Part shown: piece after piece, positions 44,118-53,252 of the stretch | How the letters are laid out: every line of letters starts with the position of its first letter | Position numbering within the stretch: the stretch's first letter is position 1 | From: Rhodobacter aestuarii | Lineage (GTDB): Bacteria > Pseudomonadota > Alphaproteobacteria > Rhodobacterales > Rhodobacteraceae | Direction of reading: 5' to 3' | Length of the DNA: 64,000 nt | Assembly: GCF_900156655.1 (NCBI RefSeq) | Contig: NZ_FTOG01000006.1 | Span: 186,001 to 250,000 of the forward strand | The notes under the pieces: generated by a model | The model's database searches: none | What the model saw: the letters and a program-made list of their open reading frames with translations, nothing else | Told to the model about the DNA's origin: nothing | Made by a program: the position numbers and the translations under genes

Positions 44118-45155
44118 CTGCAAGATCTGAAGACACGGCTGGTAGAGCGCGCCCTTTTTGAGGGTTTTGCCAAGGCGCGCATCACCCGGCCCGATGCGGT
44201 GCCGCATTTGCCAGAGGCGCTTACCGGGTTCGTCGAGGCCGGGCACCACGGGCAAATGCGCTGGATGGAAGAGCGGATGCATTGGCGCGCCGATCCGGCC
44301 GCTCTTTGGCCCGAAGCGCGCTCTGTCATTATGCTGGCGGAAAGCTATAGCCCCGAGACAGACCCGCGCGCCGCGACCAAGGTAAAAGACGGCGGCGCGA
44401 TTTCCGTCTATGCGCAGGGCAAGGATTACCATGACCTTGTGAAACGCCGCCTAAAACGGTTGGGGCGTTGGCTGATTGAGCAAGAGCCTTGCGAGATCAA
44501 GGTTTTCGTCGACACCGCCCCGGTGATGGAAAAACCGCTGGCGCAGGCGGCGGGTTTGGGCTGGCAGGGCAAACATACCAACCTTTTGGCGCGCGATCTG
44601 GGCAATTGGGTGTTTTTAGGCGCGCTCTTCACCACGCTTGAGTTGCCACCCGACGCGCCCGAGGTCAGCCATTGCGGATCTTGCACCGCCTGTTTGGACG
44701 CCTGCCCCACCGGGGCCTTTCCCGCGCCCTATCAGATCGACGCGCGGCGCTGCATTTCTTATCTGACCATCGAACATCATGGACCGGTTGCCCCGGACCT
44801 ACGCCCGCTGATGGGCAACCGCATTTATGGCTGTGATGATTGCCTCGCCGCCTGTCCATGGAACAAATTCGCCGTTGCCGCGCAGGATATCGGCTATGCG
44901 CATCGCCACGGCACGCCGCCGCTGGCGGAGCTTCTCGCCCTTGACGACGCCGCCTTCCGCGCACGCTTTGCGGGCAGCCCGATCAAGCGGATCGGTCGCA
45001 ACCGAATGGTCCGCAATGCGCTTTATGCGGCGGGCAATTCTGGCTTGGCAGCGCTTCTACCCCCGGTGCAGGCCCTTCTGGACGACCCGGACCCAACCGT
45101 GGCAGAGGCCGCGCGCTGGGCGCATGGCTGCCTTGCGGGCAAAACGCCGCAATAG
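44118..45155 (+). CDS. queG: Epoxyqueuosine reductase, apparent CTG start
   Basis: A 345-residue cobalamin-dependent iron-sulfur enzyme for the last step of queuosine synthesis in tRNA. Two 4Fe-4S motifs are seen ([12 protein letters not shown] and CDDCLAACP, plus a paired Cys in [11 protein letters not shown]). The family N-terminus ([24 protein letters not shown]) begins right at 44118, but no ATG, GTG or TTG lies in frame between the stop at 44082-44084 and that point. A CTG at 44118 follows GGAGG (44108-44112) at 5 nt. The first conventional start, GTG 44199, would remove the conserved N-terminus. The C-terminal part has a HEAT-like repeat tail. Confidence 0.9.
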   Translation: MQDLKTRLVERALFEGFAKARITRPDAVPHLPEALTGFVEAGHHGQMRWMEERMHWRADPAALWPEARSVIMLAESYSPETDPRAATKVKDGGAISVYAQGKDYHDLVKRRLKRLGRWLIEQEPCEIKVFVDTAPVMEKPLAQAAGLGWQGKHTNLLARDLGNWVFLGALFTTLELPPDAPEVSHCGSCTACLDACPTGAFPAPYQIDARRCISYLTIEHHGPVAPDLRPLMGNRIYGCDDCLAACPWNKFAVAAQDIGYAHRHGTPPLAELLALDDAAFRARFAGSPIKRIGRNRMVRNALYAAGNSGLAALLPPVQALLDDPDPTVAEAARWAHGCLAGKTPQ

Positions 45156-45192
45156 CCCTTTCCCCCGGCGCGCGGATCGCTAGGTTTGCGCC

Positions 45193-46146
45193 ATGCGCCC
45201 AACCGCCCCTTCCAGCCCGGCCCCGATGCCGAGCCCCGTCACCGGTATTGCCCTCAAGGTTCTGTCGGTTCTCTTTTTTATTGCGATGGCGAGCCTTGTG
45301 AAAGCGGTCGCCCCGCATGTGCCGCCCGGCGAAACGGTCTTCTTCCGCTCGCTTTTCGCGCTGCCAGTGATTTTGGCGTGGCTGATCTGGCGGCGTGAAT
45401 TGCGCGTGGGGTTCAAGGTCAAAAGCCCGATGGGCCATGTTTGGCGCGGCGTCGCGGGCACCACGGCGATGGGGCTCAACTTTGCCGCCATTGCACTGCT
45501 ACCGCTGCCCGAGGTCACCGCGCTTGGCTACACCGCGCCCCTTTTGGTGGTGATCTTTGCGGCGATGTTTTTGGGCGAGAACGTGCGCGCCTATCGGCTT
45601 TCGGCGGTCAGCCTTGGGTTGGTAGGTGTGCTGATCGTGCTCTGGCCTCGTTTGGGCGGTGTGAGCGGCGATAACCCGGTAGAGGCTTTGGGCGCAGTGC
45701 TTGCCGTAATGGGGGCGACCTTTGCCGCGCTGGCGCAAGTGTTCATCCGCAAAATGGTCGCCACCGAGCGCACCTCGGCAATTGTGTTTTGGTTCACCAT
45801 CACCTCGGCGGGGCTGTCGTTGATTAGCTTGCCCTTTGGCTGGGTGATGCCCGGCCCACGCGAAGCGATTTTGCTGATTTCTTGCGGGCTTTTGGGGGGC
45901 TTGGGGCAGATCTTCCTGACCTCGTCTTACCGCTTCGCCGATGCCTCGATCGTCGCGCCATTTGACTATGTCTCGATGCTGTTTGCGCTGGGGATCGGCT
46001 ATTGGTTCTTTGACGAAGTGCCCACGCTTTGGATGCTGGGCGGCGCGGGCCTGATCATTTTCGCGGGCGTAATGATCATCTGGCGCGAACATCGGCTGGG
46101 GCTGGAGCGCAAGCGGGCGCGTAAAGCGGTCACGCCGCAGGGCTGA
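45193..46146 (+). CDS. DMT superfamily transporter (EamA domains)
   Basis: A 317-residue membrane protein with ten predicted hydrophobic helices in two EamA halves. The PEVTALGYTAPLLVVIFAAMFLGENV segment in the first half and DYVSMLFALGIGYWFFDEVP in the second are the typical end-of-half motifs. The N-terminus before helix 1 is about 18 residues rich in Pro and Ser; the first Met may not be the true start. Substrate unknown (metabolite export is usual). Confidence 0.9.
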   Translation: MRPTAPSSPAPMPSPVTGIALKVLSVLFFIAMASLVKAVAPHVPPGETVFFRSLFALPVILAWLIWRRELRVGFKVKSPMGHVWRGVAGTTAMGLNFAAIALLPLPEVTALGYTAPLLVVIFAAMFLGENVRAYRLSAVSLGLVGVLIVLWPRLGGVSGDNPVEALGAVLAVMGATFAALAQVFIRKMVATERTSAIVFWFTITSAGLSLISLPFGWVMPGPREAILLISCGLLGGLGQIFLTSSYRFADASIVAPFDYVSMLFALGIGYWFFDEVPTLWMLGGAGLIIFAGVMIIWREHRLGLERKRARKAVTPQG

Positions 46147-46245
46147 GTCGTCTCGCAACGATTTGTCGGCCCAATATGACCCAGAGCAATGACGTAGGTC
46201 CGATTCGGTGCTAATCTGTCAAAGATGAAGCTGAAGGAGGCAGAC

Positions 46246-46440
46246 ATGACCCGTCACATCATCGACCATGCCGAGCCAAAGGCTGAAGGCACCCGCACCG
46301 CCCAATATGTGGATATGGACCGCAAAGCAGGCGTGCATCCCGCCGTGGAAGAACTGAGCCAACGCCCGGAAGATCGTTCCGGCGCGAAAGTGCGGGAATT
46401 TGTGCGCATCGCGCGCGAAGAAGCCAAGGCGGAAGACTGA
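46246..46440 (+). CDS. Small hydrophilic protein of unknown function
   Basis: 64 residues, charged, no membrane segment or Cys. It reads MTRHIIDHAEPKAEGTRTAQ at the start and ends with VREFVRIAREEAKAED. AAGGAGG (46234-46240) sits at ideal distance from ATG 46246, which makes translation convincing. I do not recognise a family. It stands alone between a transporter gene and a hairpin. Confidence 0.7.
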   Translation: MTRHIIDHAEPKAEGTRTAQYVDMDRKAGVHPAVEELSQRPEDRSGAKVREFVRIAREEAKAED

Positions 46441-46464
46441 TCCGACCCAAATCGGACCTCGCAG

Positions 46465-46530
46465 GAAGATCGGCCCGCACTGCCAAGGGTGGGCCGAAAT
46501 GGGAGAAGGGCACGCCTCTGGCGTGCCCCC
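46465..46530. terminator. Two stem-loops between the small protein gene and ilvE
   Basis: A perfect 9-bp stem GGGCACGCC/GGCGTGCCC with a TCT loop lies at 46508-46528. A second GC-rich stem (TCGGCCC with GGGCCGA) lies just before it at about 46470-46497. They sit between convergent genes and could end transcription from both sides; T-runs are poor. Confidence 0.5.
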
Positions 46531-46583
46531 GTAGCAAATTTCGCCTTTGCGACCCCGAAAGGGGCTGATCAGCGGCCAGCCGC

Positions 46584-47453
46584 TTAGGCGCGCACGAGTT
46601 TCTCGTAGCTTTCCGCGATATCGCGGGTAAGTGCGCCCACCTCAAAGTGGAAGTCCCCGATTTGACCCACCGGGGTGACTTCGGCGGCCGTGCCGGTGAG
46701 CCAGCATTGCTCGAAACCCGCCAGTTCCACGGGCTCGATATGGCGTTCGTGGACGGTGATCCCTTTTTCCTTCAGCATGGCGATCACCGTTTGGCGGGTG
46801 ATGCCGTTGAGGAAGCAATCCGGAAGCGGCGTGTGCACTTCGCCGTTCTTGACGAAGAAGACGTTCGCCCCGGTCGCCTCGGCGACATAGCCGCGATAGT
46901 CCATCATCAGCGCGTCCGAGCACCCTTTCGCCTCGGCGGCGTGTTTTGACATGGTGCAGATCATGTAAAGACCCGCCGCCTTGGCCGCCGACGGAATGGT
47001 GTGCGGATCAGGGCGACGCCATTTGGAGATGTCGAGCTTGGCGCCCTTCATCTTCGCATCGCCATAATAGTTGCCCCATTCCCAACCCGCGATCGCCATG
47101 CGCACCGGGTTTTTGCGCGCCGAAACGCCCATATCTTCGCCCGCGCCACGCCATGCCACGGCGCGCACATAGGCGTCTTTCCAGCCATTGGCTTCCAGCA
47201 TCGCGTATTTCGCGGCTTCGATCTCTTCGACCGAGTAGGGGACTTCCATATCCAGCAGTTGCGCCGATTTGCGCAGCCGTTCGGAATGCTCCACCCCTTT
47301 GAAGATCTTGCCATTGTAGCAGCGTTCGCCCTCGAACACCGACGAGGCGTAATGCAGCGCATGGGTCAGGATATGGACCTTGGCATCGCGCCATTCGACC
47401 ATTTCCCCATCCATCCAGATCTTACCATCACGATCATCATATGCGCCGTCCAT
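46584..47453 (-). CDS. ilvE: Branched-chain amino acid aminotransferase
   Basis: A 289-residue fold-type IV PLP enzyme that interconverts Leu, Ile and Val with their keto acids. The family features are ALHYASSVFEGERCY near residue 32, the PLP lysine (Lys158) in TIPSAAKAAGLYM, the GYVAEATGANVFFV phosphate-binding region and LTGTAAEVTPV. Divergent from petP, with a palindromic site between. Start ATG 47453 follows AGGAGGGCAGC. Confidence 0.95.
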   Translation of the reverse strand: MDGAYDDRDGKIWMDGEMVEWRDAKVHILTHALHYASSVFEGERCYNGKIFKGVEHSERLRKSAQLLDMEVPYSVEEIEAAKYAMLEANGWKDAYVRAVAWRGAGEDMGVSARKNPVRMAIAGWEWGNYYGDAKMKGAKLDISKWRRPDPHTIPSAAKAAGLYMICTMSKHAAEAKGCSDALMMDYRGYVAEATGANVFFVKNGEVHTPLPDCFLNGITRQTVIAMLKEKGITVHERHIEPVELAGFEQCWLTGTAAEVTPVGQIGDFHFEVGALTRDIAESYEKLVRA

Positions 47454-47481
47454 GCTGCCCTCCTTGAGCCCAAATTGTCAT

Positions 47482-47527
47482 AAGTTGCGCCAAACGGGCC
47501 AGAACAGGTCAGAAAGTTGCGCAACTT
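47482..47527. promoter_or_regulatory. Palindromic operator candidate between ilvE and petP
   Basis: AAGTTGCGCAACTT at 47514-47527 is a perfect 14-bp palindrome. A second, imperfect copy, AAGTTGCGCCAAAC, begins at 47482, so the two start 32 bp apart, about three helical turns. They lie in the 146-bp divergent promoter region. The size and symmetry suit a MarR-family dimer such as PetP, but any dimeric regulator of ilvE or petP is possible. Confidence 0.55.
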
Positions 47528-47599
47528 CCCGGTCTCGGTAACAATTGATTCTTGGAAAGTCAACAAGACTGCCCTAAAAGGATCAAAAGCGAGGATCAC

Positions 47600-48100
47600 A
47601 TGGCCGAGACCGGGGCATCTGGGGGCGAAACGCTCCTGTTTCTGACCGACGAACAATTGCGCAAAGGCATCGAGGCGATGTTCTTTGCTTATCGTGGCTT
47701 TACCGCCGATCCGGACCGGATTCTGGAGAAGCACAATTATGGGCGCGCACATCACCGCGCGATCCACTTCATCAATCGCGAACCCGGTCTGACGGTGACA
47801 ACGCTCATTTCCGTTCTGGGCGTCACCAAGCAAAGCTTGAACCGGGTGCTGCGAACCTTGATTGAGGATGGGCTGGTAGAGAGCCGGGTGGGCAACCGCG
47901 ACAAGCGCGAGCGCAACCTTTACCTGACCGAGGCTGGCGCGGAGTTGGAGCATGAGCTTTCAAAAGCGCAGCGCGGGCGGATGCGGGCGGCCTATCGTGC
48001 CGCAGGGCCACAAGCGGTGGCCGGGTTCCGGCAGGTGCTTGAGGCGATGATGGACCCTGATCTGCACCGTCACTACCAGATGCTGAAGGATGAAGCATGA
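47600..48100 (+). CDS. petP: MarR-family regulator PetP
   Basis: A 166-residue winged-helix regulator. The DNA-binding region is visible as LTVTTLISVLGVTKQSLNRVLRTLIEDGLVESRVGNRDKRERNLYLTEAG, split as recognition helix and wing. The gene is coupled by ATGA to an OmpR-type regulator and precedes petABC, the known R. capsulatus order petP-petR-petABC; in that organism petR is essential for growth. I chose ATG 47600 (GAGG upstream); an in-frame start at 47552 lacks one. The ligand, if any, is unknown. Confidence 0.9.
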   Translation: MAETGASGGETLLFLTDEQLRKGIEAMFFAYRGFTADPDRILEKHNYGRAHHRAIHFINREPGLTVTTLISVLGVTKQSLNRVLRTLIEDGLVESRVGNRDKRERNLYLTEAGAELEHELSKAQRGRMRAAYRAAGPQAVAGFRQVLEAMMDPDLHRHYQMLKDEA

Positions 48101-48807
48101 GCGCCAATGCGCCACATTTGCTGATCGTCGATGATGACGAACGAATCCGGGGGCTCTTGCACAAGTTCTTGGCGCGCAATGGCTTTTTGGTGACTGCCGC
48201 ACGCGATGCGGCGCATGCGCGCAAGCTGCTCGCCGGGCTCGAATTCAACCTGATCGTGCTGGACGTGATGATGCCGGGCGAAGACGGGCTGAGCCTGACG
48301 CGCGATCTGCGCGCGAAAATGTCGACCCCGATCCTGCTTTTGACCGCGCGCGGCGAGACCCGCGACCGGATCGAGGGGCTCGAGGCAGGCGCGGACGACT
48401 ATCTGCCCAAACCCTTTGAGCCCAAAGAATTATTGTTGCGAATCAATGCGATCTTGCGTCGCGTGCCGGAAACCACCGCCTCTGGCCCGAAGTTTTTGGG
48501 GCTGGGTCCGCTGCGCTATGAGATTGAGCGGGGCGAGTTGTGGCAAGGGGATGCCGCAGTGCGGCTCACCGCGACCGAGGCCGCGCTGATGCGGATTTTT
48601 GCGGCGCATTCGGGCGAAGTGATCAGCCGCGCCGATCTGATTGACGAATTGGGCCGGGATCGCTCCGCCAGTTCGGAAGAAGGGGCGGGCGACCGCGCGG
48701 TGGACGTTCAGATTACCCGCTTGCGGCGCAAGATCGAGCCCGATCCGCGCGAACCGCGCTACCTGCAGACAGTGCGTGGTGCCGGGTATATGCTCGCACC
48801 GGACTGA
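48097..48807 (+). CDS. petR: OmpR-family response regulator PetR
   Basis: A 236-residue regulator. The receiver has Asp12-Asp13-Asp14, the phosphorylation Asp56 in LIVLDVMMPGEDG and Lys105 in LPKPFEPKE. The winged-helix effector domain ends in VDVQITRLRRKIEPDP and VRGAGYML. Coupled to petP by a 4-nt overlap, followed after 217 nt by petA. No sensor kinase gene is adjacent, as in R. capsulatus. The identification rests on synteny with petPR-petABC. Confidence 0.92.
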   Translation: MSANAPHLLIVDDDERIRGLLHKFLARNGFLVTAARDAAHARKLLAGLEFNLIVLDVMMPGEDGLSLTRDLRAKMSTPILLLTARGETRDRIEGLEAGADDYLPKPFEPKELLLRINAILRRVPETTASGPKFLGLGPLRYEIERGELWQGDAAVRLTATEAALMRIFAAHSGEVISRADLIDELGRDRSASSEEGAGDRAVDVQITRLRRKIEPDPREPRYLQTVRGAGYMLAPD

Positions 48808-48952
48808 CCACTAAAACGGCAACACGCGCCAAGCCAACCCCATGAGGCAGCGACAAAAAAGCGCGAATCGGGGGAAGTTGCGGCTTTTCGCCTCACCCCA
48901 TTGTGATTGTCTGCTGGACTGACAAGGGCGTCGGCGTTAAACGGAACGCATG

Positions 48953-48978
48953 GCAGGCCGCCCCCAGAAGCGGCCTGC
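48953..48978 (+). promoter_or_regulatory. Stem-loop in the petA leader
   Basis: GCAGGCCGC (48953-48961) and GCGGCCTGC (48970-48978) form a perfect 9-bp stem with an 8-nt loop, ending 46 nt before the petA start codon. No T-run follows, so it is more likely a leader or processing/stability element of the petABC message than a terminator. Confidence 0.5.
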
Positions 48979-49024
48979 AACGGCGCATCGGCTTGAAATC
49001 CAGGCTCGGGAAGGGAGAAGACTC

Positions 49025-49585
49025 GTGTCCCACGCAGAAGACTACGAAGGCACTCGGAGGGATTTCCTCTATCATGCTACCGCCGCGACGGGTGTCGTGG
49101 TGGCGGGCGCGGCCGTTTGGCCGCTGATCAACCAAATGAACGCTTCAGCAGACGTTAAAGCGCTCGCGTCGATTTTCGTTGACGTGTCGAGCGTTGAAGT
49201 GGGCACCCAGCTGACCGTGAAATGGCGCGGCAAGCCGGTGTTCATTCGTCGCCGCGATCAAAAAGACATCGACCTTGCGCGTTCGGTCCCGGTTTCGTCG
49301 CTGCGCGACAAATCGGCTGAAAACGCCAACAAACCCGGCGCGGAAGCGACCGACCAAAACCGCACGCTGGACGAAGCCGGCGAATGGCTGGTGATGATCG
49401 GCGTTTGCACCCACCTCGGCTGCGTGCCGATGGGCGGCGCTTCGGGTGATTTCGGTGGCTGGTTCTGCCCCTGCCACGGCTCGCACTACGACTCTGCTGG
49501 CCGTATCCGCAAGGGCCCGGCGCCGCGGAACCTTGATATCCCGCTGGCGGCCTTCGTCGACGACACCACCATCAAGCTGGGCTGA
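49025..49585 (+). CDS. petA: Ubiquinol-cytochrome c reductase, Rieske iron-sulfur subunit
   Basis: A 186-residue subunit of cytochrome bc1 that carries electrons from ubiquinol to cytochrome c1. A twin-arginine-like start ([23 protein letters not shown]) gives the N-terminal membrane anchor. The 2Fe-2S ligands are Cys128 and His130 (CTHLGC) and Cys148 and His151 (CPCHGSHYD), with a disulfide between Cys133 and Cys150. The GTG at 49025, after GGGAAGGGAG, gives the expected N-terminus; longer in-frame starts are not supported. First gene of petABC. Confidence 0.96.
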   Translation: MSHAEDYEGTRRDFLYHATAATGVVVAGAAVWPLINQMNASADVKALASIFVDVSSVEVGTQLTVKWRGKPVFIRRRDQKDIDLARSVPVSSLRDKSAENANKPGAEATDQNRTLDEAGEWLVMIGVCTHLGCVPMGGASGDFGGWFCPCHGSHYDSAGRIRKGPAPRNLDIPLAAFVDDTTIKLG

Positions 49586-49596
49586 GGGGAAGACAC

Positions 49597-50910
49597 ATGT
49601 CCGGAATTCCGCACGACCATTACGAGCCCAGAACGGGCATCGAAAAGTGGCTGCATGATCGTATGCCGATTGTCAGCCTGATTTACGACACCATTATGAT
49701 CCCCACGCCGAAGAACCTGAACTGGTGGTGGATCTGGGGGATCGTCCTTGCCTTCACGCTGGTGCTGCAAATCGTCACCGGCATCGTGCTGGCGATGCAC
49801 TACACCCCGCATGTTGATCTGGCTTTCGCCTCGGTCGAGCACATCATGCGCGACGTGAACGGCGGCTGGGCGCTGCGTTACATCCACGCCAACGGCGCTT
49901 CGCTGTTCTTCTTGGCGGTCTATATCCACATTTTTCGTGGTCTCTACTACGGCTCCTACAAGGCGCCGCGCGAAATCACCTGGGTCATCGGTATGGTTAT
50001 CTACCTGCTGATGATGGGCACCGCGTTCATGGGCTACGTGCTTCCGTGGGGGCAAATGTCCTTCTGGGGCGCCACCGTTATCACCGGCCTCTTCGGTGCG
50101 TTCCCGGGCTTTGGCCCTGGCGTGCAAGAATGGCTGCTCGGTGGGCCGGCGGTCGACAACGCTACGCTTAACCGCTTCTTCTCGCTGCACTATCTGCTGC
50201 CCTTCGTGATCGTGGCTATGGTCGCGCTGCACATCTGGGCGTTCCACACCACGGGCAACAACAACCCGACCGGTGTTGAAGTGCGTCGCGGTTCGAAAGA
50301 AGAAGTCGAAAAAGACACCCTGCCCTTCTGGCCCTACTTCGTGATCAAAGATCTGTTCGCGCTGGCGCTGGTGATGGTCGTGTTCTTCGCGGTCGTGGCT
50401 TACATGCCGAACTACCTTGGCCACCCGGATAACTACATCCAAGCGAACCCGCTTTCGACGCCTGCACACATCGTGCCGGAATGGTACTTCCTGCCGTTCT
50501 ACGCGATCTTGCGCGCCTTCACCGCCGACGTTTGGGCTGTGGCTCTGGTTGACGGGATCACCTTCGGCGTCGTTGACGCCAAACTGTTCGGTGTTATCGC
50601 GATGTTCGGCGCGATCATCGCGATGGCGCTGGCCCCGTGGCTCGACACCTCAAAAGTCCGCTCGGGCTCCTATCGTCCGAAGTTCAAACTGTGGTTCTGG
50701 CTGCTGGTTGGCGACTTCATCCTGCTTACTTGGGTGGGGGCGATGCCGACCGAGTTCCCGTATGACTGGATCTCGCTGATCGGGGCGACCTACTGGTTCG
50801 CGTATTTCCTTGTGATCCTGCCGCTGCTTGGCGCGATCGAAAAACCGACGCCGATGCCGGCGACGATTGAGGAAGATTACAACAGCCATTACGGCAATCC
50901 GGCCGAGTGA
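49597..50910 (+). CDS. petB: Cytochrome b subunit of the bc1 complex
   Basis: A 437-residue membrane protein with eight transmembrane helices holding hemes bL and bH. The four heme His are in helices B ([31 protein letters not shown]) and D ([20 protein letters not shown]). The Qo-site PEWY motif is present ([18 protein letters not shown]), as is the GATVIT region. It lies 11 nt after petA with GAGGGGAAG upstream. Confidence 0.97.
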   Translation: MSGIPHDHYEPRTGIEKWLHDRMPIVSLIYDTIMIPTPKNLNWWWIWGIVLAFTLVLQIVTGIVLAMHYTPHVDLAFASVEHIMRDVNGGWALRYIHANGASLFFLAVYIHIFRGLYYGSYKAPREITWVIGMVIYLLMMGTAFMGYVLPWGQMSFWGATVITGLFGAFPGFGPGVQEWLLGGPAVDNATLNRFFSLHYLLPFVIVAMVALHIWAFHTTGNNNPTGVEVRRGSKEEVEKDTLPFWPYFVIKDLFALALVMVVFFAVVAYMPNYLGHPDNYIQANPLSTPAHIVPEWYFLPFYAILRAFTADVWAVALVDGITFGVVDAKLFGVIAMFGAIIAMALAPWLDTSKVRSGSYRPKFKLWFWLLVGDFILLTWVGAMPTEFPYDWISLIGATYWFAYFLVILPLLGAIEKPTPMPATIEEDYNSHYGNPAE

Positions 50911-50928
50911 GAGAAGAGGACTGAAATC

Positions 50929-51771
50929 ATGAAAAAGCTTCTGATCTCTGCTGCTTCCGCGCTGATGCTTAGCGCTGGTGGTGCGATGGCCGTCGACCAC
51001 AACGTGCCTGACGTTGCTTTCAGCTTCGAAGGTCCGTTCGGCACCTATGATGTGGACCAACTGCGTCGTGGCTTCCAAGTCTACTCGGAAGTCTGCTCGG
51101 CCTGCCACGGCATGAAATTCGTGCCGATCCGCACACTCGCCGATGATGGCGGCCCGCAACTCGACCCGGCCTTCGTGCGTGAATACGCCGCTGGCTTGGA
51201 CGGTGTGCTGGACCCGGAAACCGACGAGGAACGTGACCGTAAAGAATCCGACATGTTCCCCGAACGTGTTGGTGACGGCATGGGCCCGGACCTCTCGGTG
51301 ATGGCGAAAGCGCGTGCGGGCTTTATGGGCCCGAACGGCCTCGGCCTGAACCAGCTCTTCAAAGGCATGGGCGGTCCGGAATACCTCTACAACTACATCA
51401 TCGGCTTCGAAGAAAACCCGGAATGTGCTCCGGATGGGATCGACGGCTACTACTACAACCACACCTTCCAAGTTGGCGGCGTGCCGGACAGCTGTAAGGA
51501 CGCCAATGGCGTGAAGATCACCCATGGTAGCTGGGCGCAAATGCCCCCGCCGCTCGTGGAGGATCAAGTGGAGTACGAAGACGGCACCCCGGCCACCATC
51601 GAACAGATGGCCTATGACGTCTCGGCCTTCCTGATGTGGGCTGCCGAACCGAAGATGATGGCGCGCAAACAAATGGGCTTCGTGGCGGTTCTGCTGCTCG
51701 GCCTGATGACCGTGCTGCTCTATCTGACCAACAAACGGCTCTGGGCGCCCTACAAAGGCAAACGCCACTAA
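50929..51771 (+). CDS. petC: Cytochrome c1 subunit of the bc1 complex
   Basis: A 280-residue protein. The signal peptide MKKLLISAASALMLSAGGAMA is cut before VDHNVPD. The heme c motif is CSACH (Cys56, Cys59, His60). The C-terminal helix (MGFVAVLLLGLMTVLLYLTNKRLW) anchors it with the heme domain in the periplasm. Last gene of petABC, followed by a strong terminator. Cys in ENPECAPDG and PDSCKDANG could form the extra disulfide known from Rhodobacter c1. Confidence 0.97.
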   Translation: MKKLLISAASALMLSAGGAMAVDHNVPDVAFSFEGPFGTYDVDQLRRGFQVYSEVCSACHGMKFVPIRTLADDGGPQLDPAFVREYAAGLDGVLDPETDEERDRKESDMFPERVGDGMGPDLSVMAKARAGFMGPNGLGLNQLFKGMGGPEYLYNYIIGFEENPECAPDGIDGYYYNHTFQVGGVPDSCKDANGVKITHGSWAQMPPPLVEDQVEYEDGTPATIEQMAYDVSAFLMWAAEPKMMARKQMGFVAVLLLGLMTVLLYLTNKRLWAPYKGKRH

Positions 51772-51795
51772 GCCGTTCCCGAGCCTGAGATAAGA

Positions 51796-51826
51796 AAACG
51801 CGCCCTTCGGGGCGCGTTTTTGTTTG
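51796..51826 (+). terminator. Rho-independent terminator of petABC
   Basis: ACGCGCCC and GGGCGCGT pair around a TTCG loop, followed by TTTTGTTTG, about 25 nt after the petC stop codon. A run of A precedes the stem, so it might also act on the opposite strand, where the TetR gene ends. Confidence 0.9.
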
Positions 51827-51913
51827 TAGGCTGCGGCGTCTCACATGCGCCCCCAACATAGAAAAGGCCCCGGCAAGCGCCGAGGCCATAAACGCTCAAG
51901 CCAATCAGAGGTT

Positions 51914-52540
51914 TCAGCCGCGCACGCCGTAACGCGCCAAGAACATTTCGACCGCGCCCTCAATGATCCGGTGGCGGCTTTCGTCCGTCACCTCATGGAT
52001 CACACCGCAGACAAGGCAATTGTGGATTTCAACCTTGCACAGTTCGGAAAATTGATCCGCCGCCAAGGCATAGTCTTCAATCACCAACTCGCCCCGCGCC
52101 ACGGCGGTTTTGAGATATTCCACCAGACGCGCGCGGACCAATTGCGGCCCCGAGGCATAGAACTGTTGCCCCAATTCCGGGAACCGGTCGCTTTCCGCCA
52201 CGCAAAGCCGATAGGTCTGTCGCCCCAGATCGGAGCGCAGATAATCAATGATTGCGCCAGCCGCATAGCGCAGCACCTGCGCCACCGGCTTTTCATCAGC
52301 GTAGATAAACTCCACCGCCTCATCGGCTTGGCGTTCGCATTCCCCCGTGGCGATGGCCATAAACAAAAGACGTTTATCCGGGAAATAGCTGTAGAGCGTT
52401 GCCTTCGACACGCCCGCCTCGCGCGCGATGTCGTCGACCGAGGCGCCCTCGAATCCGTCGCGCAAGAAAACCTTACGCGCCCCTTCGATCACCTGATCGA
52501 ACTTACGGCCTTTGCGGATCGTGCTCGTTTCCTTTGTCAT
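51914..52540 (-). CDS. TetR/AcrR-family regulator (AefR-like C-terminal domain)
   Basis: A 208-residue regulator. The N-terminal helix-turn-helix is FEGASVDDIAREAGVSKATLYSYFPDKRLLF. The C-terminal ligand domain reads GRQTYRLCVAESDRFPELGQQFY, like TetR_C_7/AefR regulators. ATG 52540 follows GAAGGGATG. It points away from the TerB gene to its right and toward petC. No obvious target operon other than itself is adjacent. Confidence 0.9.
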   Translation of the reverse strand: MTKETSTIRKGRKFDQVIEGARKVFLRDGFEGASVDDIAREAGVSKATLYSYFPDKRLLFMAIATGECERQADEAVEFIYADEKPVAQVLRYAAGAIIDYLRSDLGRQTYRLCVAESDRFPELGQQFYASGPQLVRARLVEYLKTAVARGELVIEDYALAADQFSELCKVEIHNCLVCGVIHEVTDESRHRIIEGAVEMFLARYGVRG

Positions 52541-52667
52541 GCAACATCCCTTCGCCGCCACAATAGCCCGGCAGCGCCATAAGCGACAAGGCATCCAATG
52601 GTCGGTATCGCAAGGTTCTGATCGGAGCTGGCCTTGTCCCGGCCTTTGCAGACGCTAAACTGAGGCC

Positions 52668-53117
52668 ATGCTCAAATTCCTCTCCAGCCTTCTGGCCGAC
52701 CCGCAACCGCATCATGATCCGCTCACGGCGGAAGATGCCGAACTGGCGCTGGCGGCGCTTTTGGTGCGGCTGGCCCGCTCTGACAACCATTATGGCGCCG
52801 ATGAACGCCAACATATCGAGCAGGTCCTGGCGACGCGGCGCGGGCTAGGCCATGGCGAAGCGACGGCTTTGCGCGAACGCGCCGAGGCCGCAGAGGCAGA
52901 GGCCCCCGACACGGTGCGCTTCACACGCGCGCTCAAGGAAAAGATCGCCTATGAGGACCGAATCGGCGTGATTGAGGCGCTTTGGGACGTCGCCTTGGCC
53001 GATAATGAACGCGCCCCCGAAGAAGATGCGCTGATCCGGCTCGCCGCCAATCTGCTTGGCGTCAATGATCGCGATTCGGGCTTGGCGCGCCAACGGGTGG
53101 TGGCGGCGCGCGGCTGA
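52668..53117 (+). CDS. TerB-family protein
   Basis: A 149-residue protein made of one TerB domain: two helical repeats around ALLVRLARSDNHYGADERQHIEQVL and ALWDVALADNERAPEEDALIRLAANLLGV, with the conserved acidic D/N-H-Y-x-A-D-E and D-N-E-R-A-P-E-E pairs that form the metal-like site. Despite the name, isolated TerB proteins are not shown to give tellurite resistance. No other ter gene is nearby. Its 3' neighbour is the ABC transporter operon, 135 nt away. Confidence 0.88.
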   Translation: MLKFLSSLLADPQPHHDPLTAEDAELALAALLVRLARSDNHYGADERQHIEQVLATRRGLGHGEATALRERAEAAEAEAPDTVRFTRALKEKIAYEDRIGVIEALWDVALADNERAPEEDALIRLAANLLGVNDRDSGLARQRVVAARG

Positions 53118-53252
53118 ACCATCGTTCAGCGCCTAAAGTTGCGGCGCTTGCCTGTCCTTTTGGCGCTTACCCTTGGGGAAAGACCAACTCGCCGTTGCAT
53201 TCGGCTCAAAAATCGCGCCAAGTTGACCGACCGGACAAACAGAAGCCGAGCC

